Source: Lepidodermella squamata
Lineage: Eukaryota > Gastrotricha
Assembly (NCBI GenBank): GCA_047495785.1
Contig: JBLDXI010000031.1
Location: 434,001-498,000, forward strand
Length of the DNA stretch: 64,000 nucleotides
Direction of reading: 5' to 3'
Below the pieces are notes generated by a model. It searched no databases. It was not told the origin of the DNA and was given only the letters and a program-made list of their open reading frames with translations. Positions 57,491 through 64,000 of this stretch are shown in pieces; within the stretch, counting starts at the first letter, position 1, and every line of letters starts with the position of its first letter. A program made the position numbers and the translations under genes.

Positions 57491-58626
57491 CGACGACGAC
57501 GACGACGATGACGACGAGAACGAGGATGCGGACGACGCCGAGGAAGAAGAAAATGGTGCCATTGGCAGTTCCCGCAAATCTCTCCCGAAAACTCGATCGC
57601 GAGCCTAAGCGGCGGCAACAAAGCAATCGGAGCCGAAAGGTCAAACAAAAAATCGACAGGCAAAGGAAGCTTCTGCTAAAGCAACGCGGAAAGAAACTCC
57701 TGGGAAGAAGACACGTCAAGACACTCCTACCAAAAATTCAAGTAAACGAACTACTGCGCAGAAAGCACCTGCAGGCAGGAGAGCTACGCCACCAGCTTCT
57801 GATTTCCCCGACTTTCAAATCGATCCGGATTTACTCGAAGTCGATGAGCCCTCTACGAGTCGAGCAAAATCGTCCGCAAATCTATCCAGGGCTGGCACGC
57901 GAGCTGAGTTCGAGCAAGCTCCAGTCCCAGATTACATCCTGTTTAGTGCTAATGGCGCAGAGCGAATCGAACTGGCACTTGCGAAATCGGTTGCGGAAAT
58001 ATGCCCCGGTCAGTTCCAAGCGCAGTTCCAAATCATCACGATTCTGAGCGATGTGGTCGAAAAGATGCAATGGCACGTCAATAAAATTGTCTGGTATGAG
58101 GTCCGTCACACTGAGGCAATCGCTCGAAAGCATCCGGCGCCCGCGTCTCCAACTATTTCGATTTCAAGTGGTGATTCGTCGCTTATTGCACTAGCTCCGA
58201 AGCCCGAGCCGAAAAATCCCAAGCCACCTATAAAACTCGGCGTGATTTATGGCAAAGAAGTAGAAATTGACGCCAAGACGGAGGAGCTACTATTTAGTAC
58301 GCATGACAAAATCGCCGATTATGCAAAAGCGCTGCTTATATGGATTTGCAAAGAAAGGTTACTTTTATAAAAGAAGAAAAATCTTGTAATTTCTACAAAT
58401 GTGATGATTTAGTGGCACTAACTTTGTTTCTGTGGCCCAGTGCCCGGAAGAAATGCGGCTTGCGGTGGCTGCTCGGGTTGCTGCTCGTTATCAGGGATCG
58501 TTCAAGTTGTATCACCTGATTGATTCGGCCATCCAAGCAACCCTTGACCATCGACGATCAGCAGCGGCTGCGCGCTCATCGGTGAATAGTCGGAAAAGGG
58601 TCAAAAGTGAGCCGAGCAGCCATTGA
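56945..58626 (+). pseudogene. Second gene of the piggyBac element (acidic protein), with a stop
   Basis: Exon 1 56945-57316 (MKLHKDKSVSLDHYHPDPTK ... FRRCCAAMESENRGQSGDE). A 58-bp intron ends at gtag 57374. Exon 2 reads SVSAEDIYGKTIPAGEMES, then about 45 residues made largely of Asp and Glu (57447-57550). A TAA at 57606-57608 then interrupts the same frame, which otherwise stays open for another 250 codons to 58368 (ADYAKALLIWICKE). A last exon beginning CPEEMRLAVAARVAARYQ (from 58441, acceptor cccag) ends SEPSSH at 58626; its donor is not clear. The C-terminal part (helical, KLYHLIDSAIQATL) is faintly like BEN-type DNA-binding domains, which is a weak guess. Confidence 0.55.
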
Positions 58627-58900
58627 AACGATTTAAAAATCAACATCATTCAAAAACTATTCTCCATTGAAATTGTCGCCGTAGTTGCGTAATCTATTGA
58701 GAACTGTTGCTCCTAACTCGGAATTATAGAACTATTTCCTATGTAAGTGACGACATTTAGAGTAAGGCAAAAATTCCGAGCCAATTTCTGATAACGTTGG
58801 TAATAGCAAGTAAAAGCGAGTTGTTTTTTGAACATGTTCCGTTACTAAATGCCGACAATGCCGAAATAAATTAACGGAACTATTTGACGGCAAAATGTTT
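58627..58900. other. Subterminal part of the piggyBac element
   Basis: No gene. It contains further ttaacggaac and cgttacta words resembling the terminal repeat, so the subterminal region is repetitive. Confidence 0.5.
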
Positions 58901-58999
58901 CGGTTGAAAATAACGAAACTTAGTGTCGTTACGAAATACCGATACTTAGTTACGACCGCAACGGTACTTTTGCCGTAATTTGGGCAGTTAAAGTGTTAA

Positions 59000-59521
59000 T
59001 TCACGCATATTTTCGATCTTTTCACAGAAGTGATTGCATGACACGGAGAAAGCGACTCCGATAAAATTTTCCGTTTTACCATGTTTTGTTGCAACGCTTG
59101 GACAAATGCCTTTACCAAGAAGAAGCCGTACGCTTTCGGGGATAGAAGGGGTGGAAATCGCTCAAAATGTCCTCTCTTCGCTCTTTATGCGTTGAAATTA
59201 CAAGTCAGTTTCGCAGAGATATTATTCGCGATTTTACTCTGACGAGTTTTTACCGTACGAAAACGGATTTTTTCAACCGGGAAAGCCTTGATCACAAGAG
59301 GTAATCAAGCGTGATAATTTCTCGCCTTGAGCGGCAACAAGAAACAAGATACCGCGCGTCAAGTGGTGCGCACTGCCTAGCTCAAGCAAGGTGAGCAATG
59401 CCGGGTGACACTAATGGCCTCAATAATGTCAAGTTAGCGCAAAAAATGCAAAGCAGCCACTCTCGCAAGTTTACACTTGAGTCGAGTGGAGTAGAATACG
59501 ACATTCGCTATAGGGCTAAAC
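59000..59521. other. Upstream region of the PAN-repeat gene
   Basis: No gene. The catgacacggagaaagcga block recurs at 59037. The last 60 bp (cacttgagtcgagtggagta) precede the ATG at 59522. No clear TATA box is seen. Confidence 0.4.
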
Positions 59522-62500
59522 ATGACAAAGTCCGTCTTACTGCTCCTTCTATTAGAAACAGGTAAAAATACCGAAAAATCCCAAAATTTCCGAGTATTGG
59601 TAACTTTTTTATTTATACAGTTTTAGTATCGGCTGAAGATGTGGATAACTATGCCATCAAAGTTGGACAACGATGTTCGGGTGGAACAAGTGCCGCCATT
59701 GGCGAAACCATAAAAGGCACCCAAAATGCGTGCGCTAAGGAGTGCAACTTCCTTGGAGCTTGCTACGGCTTCAATTACCGTTCAGACCTAGGAACTTGCG
59801 TCCTGCGCTCTTCAGGCTGCGTCATGGTCGATGACGAAGACGGAGTATTTTTCCAGAAGGTTTCTGCACAGAGCACGAATCAAGCGTCGGCCTTTTCCGC
59901 GAAGGAAGTAGTCAAAATGGCTGCTGACGAATGGATCGAAGACTCGCAGTTCCCCGACTACGTCCTGACAAATGGTTGGAAATGCCGTAGCGACATCACT
60001 ATTGGCGATCTCAGGGTGGATGATACTTACTTCTGCTCTGCGATTTGCCAAGCTGCCCAGCACTGTTTGGGCTTCAACGTCGAGTCTGATGCCGCGAACC
60101 CGAGCCAACAAACCTGCAACGTCCGACCCATCGATTGCCAACTCGAGCCTGATGCCAAGACCACGTTCTACCGATTCGCGATGCAAGTCATAAAGCCGGG
60201 TAGTCTCGACGGCAAAAAGAACCCACCAATCGCTGGTTTTGATTCAAAAGTCGGTGTTCGCTGTGTTGGTGGGACGAGTACGGTTATTGGGACAACAGAA
60301 TTCGAACTCCACGACTGCTCAGAGGTTTGTAAACGGGATCCGACCTGCACGGGTTTCAATTGGCTGCAGGAGGGCAATGTTTGCGTCTCGAGATCTGGGC
60401 AATGTAACGAAGTCAAAGATACCGCCTTTGTTTTCTACCGGAAACAGGTTGCAGCCCTAATTTACAAACAAACCGAACTGCCTACTACTACAACATTGGC
60501 TACAACTCTGCAGCCGAAGGTTGCTCCGTCGAGATTTGAGATCACATCTGAGTCGAAATGCATCGATGGCTCCAGCTCGAGGATTGGCGAAGTTATGAAT
60601 GATTTGGATACTTGCACAGTGGAGTGTTTGAAGACAGCCGATTGTTATGGGTTCAATTTCAACAAGGAGACATCGGCTTGCGTCATGCGAACTGATGGCT
60701 GTTTGATTCAACGTGATGTTAGGTTCACGTTCCAACGGAAAATTCCGAAAATTCAGCCAAAAGCGGTAGCTCAGTCAGGTAATTTTAGAAACATCCTAAA
60801 AATTCTCAAAATATTCTCAAAAATGTCTACTGAATTCCTGAAAAATTCAGAAAAATCCCTGAAAATTTTAAAATTTCGAAAAAATATCCTCGCCATTTTT
60901 TTTATTTACATAATCTTTCGGGTGCCTACTGATGATAATAACGACATCCGTAGTTCGTTCATATAGCAATATAGCCATATCCTTGCAAAATATCAATAAA
61001 TTTTTTTAGATATAATACAAATCTGAAAAATCAATCATTTTTTATTTAATTCCAGAAAATTGGGGAATTTGTGTAGATTTTCAACTTTTCGGAATTTCGG
61101 GGAAATTTCAAGTTATTTCAAATTAAATTTATTTGAGATTTTTAAACATTTCTGAACACATTGAAGGGTGCGATCCTTTTCACATTTTTCGAAAATTAAA
61201 AGACAATTATTCCTGATTTTTTCTTGTTTTTTCTGGTTTTAATAGCTCTTGAAATCGACCCGAACGCACAGTCGACATCTCCTGATATTCTTGGCTACGA
61301 CAAAGCTCCTAGAACCGGCTGTTTCCCCGCAACGCCAAGTCTTGAAATTAACCTGTTCTACACCCTAAAAGAATGTCAATCAAGTTGCGACCGAGACCTA
61401 TCCTGTCTCGGTTTCAACTCGCGCTACACCGAAAGCGACAAACTCGAATTCTGCGTCACGCAAATCGGCGAATGTCGAGAGCGAACAATAGAAAACTACA
61501 AAATCATATACTATAGAAAACAGAAATCTATGGAGCCTAAGGTTGTACCCCAGGCACCTACAACATGGGGCACTACAACCCAACAAAACATCGCAACCAC
61601 CCTAATTTTGCCGAATTATCCTAACCTTGACGGTTACATCGCTGATAAAGACCGAAAATGCAGCCTAGGGACAAGTCGAAGAATTGGAAATTCGGAGGTT
61701 GTTATTCAAAAATGTGTCGAATATTGCGCGAGTGACCCGGAATGTTTCGGGATTAATTACATCACCGAAACAGGAGTTTGCGTCGCGAGGTCAACCGGGT
61801 GCGATGAGGCCGAACAAACTGGGGTTATTTTCTATCGGAAAAAGTCGACTTCAAGCCCTTACCACGAGAGTCTACCAACCTCGGATGACGATAAAGCCCA
61901 GCCGAATGGGTTTGCTAGTAAGACTGGGGTGAAGTGTACAGGTGGGACGAGTTCAAAGCTGCGAGATCCTGATGTTACGTTGAAGAATTGTTTGGATTTT
62001 TGTGCGACGAATTCCGAGTGTTATGGCGTGAATTGGAACTCGGGCGGCGGTGCTTGTGTGGCGCGGACTGCCGGCTGTGAAGAGTTGGAGGATGCGCAGT
62101 TTGTGTTCTATTTGAAGGCTGCCACGCCTGTTTTGGGTGCAGCGAGGCCGAAAGTTGCGCCAAAAGACTCGGGTATGTTTTTTACAACGCGAATTATCAA
62201 ATTTATGTCATGCTTGAAAACGCTAGCTTTTAGACTAGATAACCAAAATTTTATCCCCGAATTGTTCTGATTTTTTAACCAATTTTATTCCGTGGCAAAT
62301 GACCGTTTATTTGAAATTAGCTGGGAAACGTCTAGAAAATCGTGAAAATATTATATATCAATGAATTTTGGAGTTCATGACAATTTTTTTGAGATATATT
62401 CGCATGGAACTTCAAACAATGTTTGCGGGCGCTGATGTCGAACTGTCATTTTCAAATTTATTGTATCAGTTTTCGCATCTGAATGATTTTCCGAAAATTC

Positions 62501-63732
62501 GGAAATTATAAGGTTTTTGCGCTGAAAATATTACTATGTAGTGACGAGCTTTTAAAGAACTTACAAGCACGCTCCGAAGTTATGAAAAAACTTTCACTTT
62601 CAAACGCGATAATTTTCGATAAAGAATTATTTTCAATTTTATTTTGGTCTGTAATCCGCTGCAATATTCGAATTAACTGTTCCACATCCTACTAACTATC
62701 CGTTTGCCTGAAATATTTCTGAAATATTTAGTGGACACAGATTTATTAATTCTTGGTATTTTCGTGAATTTTTAACGGTCGGCTTGACGTGACGATTGAT
62801 AACAATTAAATGAAATCGAAATCGGCCCAAAATTTCCGAAATTCGGGGCTAAATAATTTCAACTGTTTCTCAATCAAATCTATCGGGAAATCTATCTATT
62901 CAACACTGCAATTTTCCAAATTTTTCAAACTTTTAAATTTTAAATTGTTTTTGGTATTCTTATAATTTTGTCGCTTTATTTTCATTACGTTGAATTCCCA
63001 GTCCATTTGAAAAGTTTTCGTGATTTGCGTAGAGTTAAAAAAAAACTCTAAAAATATTTAATTGCTAGAAAAAACGATATATATTTATTCTGGAATATTT
63101 TTCGTTTTTTATTAGTCTTTGACGTCTCAACGCAATCGCCAATTTTACCGACCTATTCCAGTCTTCCAAAGGTCGATGGCTACTCCGAAAAAGCCGGCGT
63201 CGTTTGTTACTCCTTCACCCGCCCGAAATCCCTGGCAATGGAATTCCTTGAAGACCTCGCCAGCTGCAAATCGGCCTGTGATCCCGACTTCAACTGCCTC
63301 GGCTTCAACGTTCAATTCGACGACAACAACCAACTCGAATTCTGTTCGACCCAAGTCACGGAATGCTCGGAAAAATCAAACACAGAACACAATTTAGCCT
63401 TCTACCGAAAAGACAGCTATGCATCATCGAATGCGTTGAAAGATGTTGAATTCAATAACAATGAGTCGCCCTATCAAAGTGGGACAAGGCTGTTCATCGA
63501 AAGGCCAAACACGCGTTGCAGCGGCGGCTTCAGCTATGTGATAAGTAGGGCAACGGCGACTCTGACCGAATGCTGGGCGTCTTGCTTGAACAAAGACGAG
63601 TGTTACGGGGTTAATTACGCCCCGTTGTTAGGCTCATGCACCCTGCAGACGAGTGGTTGTATCGAGGCTAAAACCGGCCCTGACTCTGGGCTGAATTTCT
63701 ATCAAAAAGTTGTCCAGCCTGGAAATATGTGA
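59522..63732 (+). CDS. Secreted protein with nine PAN/apple-like repeats
   Basis: Four exons, 59522-59561, 59621-60778, 61246-62172, 63116-63732, 913 residues; every intron is phase 1. Exon 1 plus the first codons of exon 2 encode the signal peptide (MTKSVLLLLLLETVLVSA). Exon 2 has four six-cysteine repeats, exon 3 three and exon 4 two. Each repeat has the plan C-GGTS-x-IG, C-x3-C, C-GFN/GVN, C-x-R-x2-GC, then FYRK. This plan is PAN/apple-like, a fold that binds proteins or sugars outside the cell. The linkers are Thr/Pro-rich (LPTTTTLATTLQP, APTTWGTTTQQN). Introns 2 and 3 (467 and 943 bp) are much longer than others in the window. Each later exon could be read as a separate gene, but matching phase and splice sites unite them. 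Confidence 0.85.
60779..61245 (+). other. Long intron of the PAN-repeat gene
   Basis: GT-AG intron (gtaatt ... ttaatag), AT-rich, with many short aaaattc words. No nested gene is seen. Confidence 0.6.
62173..63115 (+). other. Long intron of the PAN-repeat gene
   Basis: GT-AG intron (gtatgt ... ttattag), AT-rich; no nested gene or repeat recognised. Confidence 0.6.
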
Positions 63733-64000
63733 AATAATTGACGTTCTCCGATGCGCTTTTCTTGTATAATATATAAATTGTTTTTATTTAGTCATCTGTG
63801 AGTTATAGCTCTTAATAACGGTAAATGGCGTCTTAGGATTTTTCGCTTGAATTAAAGTGTGATTTATTCAGGTAATAAATGAAACGTGGAAATTCGCTAG
63901 TTTTTAAGCAAGACTAATGCTGGCGGCTGATTCCTGACGTTGTAGTGATTTAGCATTAAAATCACTCGAAATATTATTCAGTAGTCGATGAATGTTGCAG
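63733..64000. other. 3' flank of the PAN-repeat gene
   Basis: An AATAAA at about 63875 could serve polyadenylation. Nothing else is recognisable before the window ends. Confidence 0.4.

Larger units (their letters stand above)
54383..58999. mobile_element. 4.6-kb piggyBac element with long terminal inverted repeats
   Basis: The element 54387-58995 lies between TTAA copies (54383-54386 and 58996-58999). Its ends are inverted repeats of about 95 bp (54387-54480 against 58901-58995) starting CACTTTAACTGCCCAAATTA and differing at only a handful of sites. Inside are a piggyBac transposase on the minus strand, a nested smaller element (55917-56794) and a second gene on the plus strand (56945-58626). 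The near-identical ends suggest a fairly recent insertion, although the transposase is broken. Confidence 0.93.

Noticed and set aside
57445-58047. 200-codon basic frame (RKKRKKRKRTTTTTTMTT)
   Set aside because: It is the shifted reading of the Asp/Glu-coding tract; the acidic frame continues from exon 1 across a good intron and stays open much further.
61224-62270. Second and third independent PAN-repeat genes (61.2 kb, 63.1 kb)
   Set aside because: Neither has an ATG with a signal peptide, and both begin at acceptors in matching phase 1, so they are exons of the gene starting at 59522.

Overview
The window is animal nuclear DNA. Genes lie on both strands and are cut by short GT-AG introns, mostly 50-60 bp with acceptors such as ttttcag. 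There are no bacterial operons or ribosome binding sites, AATAAA signals follow several genes, and eukaryotic DNA transposons are common. Tiny introns and families of secreted cysteine-rich proteins fit a compact invertebrate genome. A nematode-like ecdysozoan is my first guess, but the phylum is not fixed: a degenerate TTAGGG-like patch at 51.49-51.56 kb is not the nematode telomere unit.

Layout. (1) 0-12 kb holds four class C, GABA-B-like receptor genes on the plus strand: a 3' end, one interrupted by a TTAA-flanked MITE, one without introns, and one with eight exons. (2) 12.3-30.3 kb holds a repeated head-to-head module in which a minus-strand cysteine-rich secreted protein gene (family B) faces a plus-strand homologue (family A). 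Five pairs are recognisable, with two further decayed B copies between them. Short DNA elements sit among them: a pogo/Tigger-like element, a hAT-type element with an 8-bp target duplication, a palindromic MITE in two copies, and a Gypsy RNase H fragment. (3) 31.8-34.6 and 41.7-44.5 kb hold two more receptors, with two larger members of the same secreted superfamily (family C) between them in a duplicated segment, plus receptor relics at 40.7-40.95 kb. (4) 44.7-51.2 kb holds five small secreted peptides of one cysteine framework (family D) and a decayed DNA transposon. (5) 51.7-54.3 kb holds a divergent minus-strand receptor. (6) 54.38-59.0 kb is a 4.6-kb piggyBac element with TTAA duplications and terminal inverted repeats of about 95 bp. 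It carries a broken transposase, a second acidic-protein gene and a nested smaller element with a tRNA-like sequence. (7) 59.5-63.7 kb is one four-exon gene for a secreted protein with nine PAN/apple-like repeats.

Reading as a whole. Most genes encode either cell-surface receptors with a bilobed ligand-binding head or secreted disulfide-rich proteins, and both groups have grown locally by duplication, gene conversion and decay. The intermingling of receptor and secreted families suggests, without proving, a shared extracellular signalling, chemosensory or defence role. No gene is close enough to a characterised gene for me to assign a symbol. Exon coordinates were worked out by hand from splice signals, reading frame and alignment between paralogues in the window.
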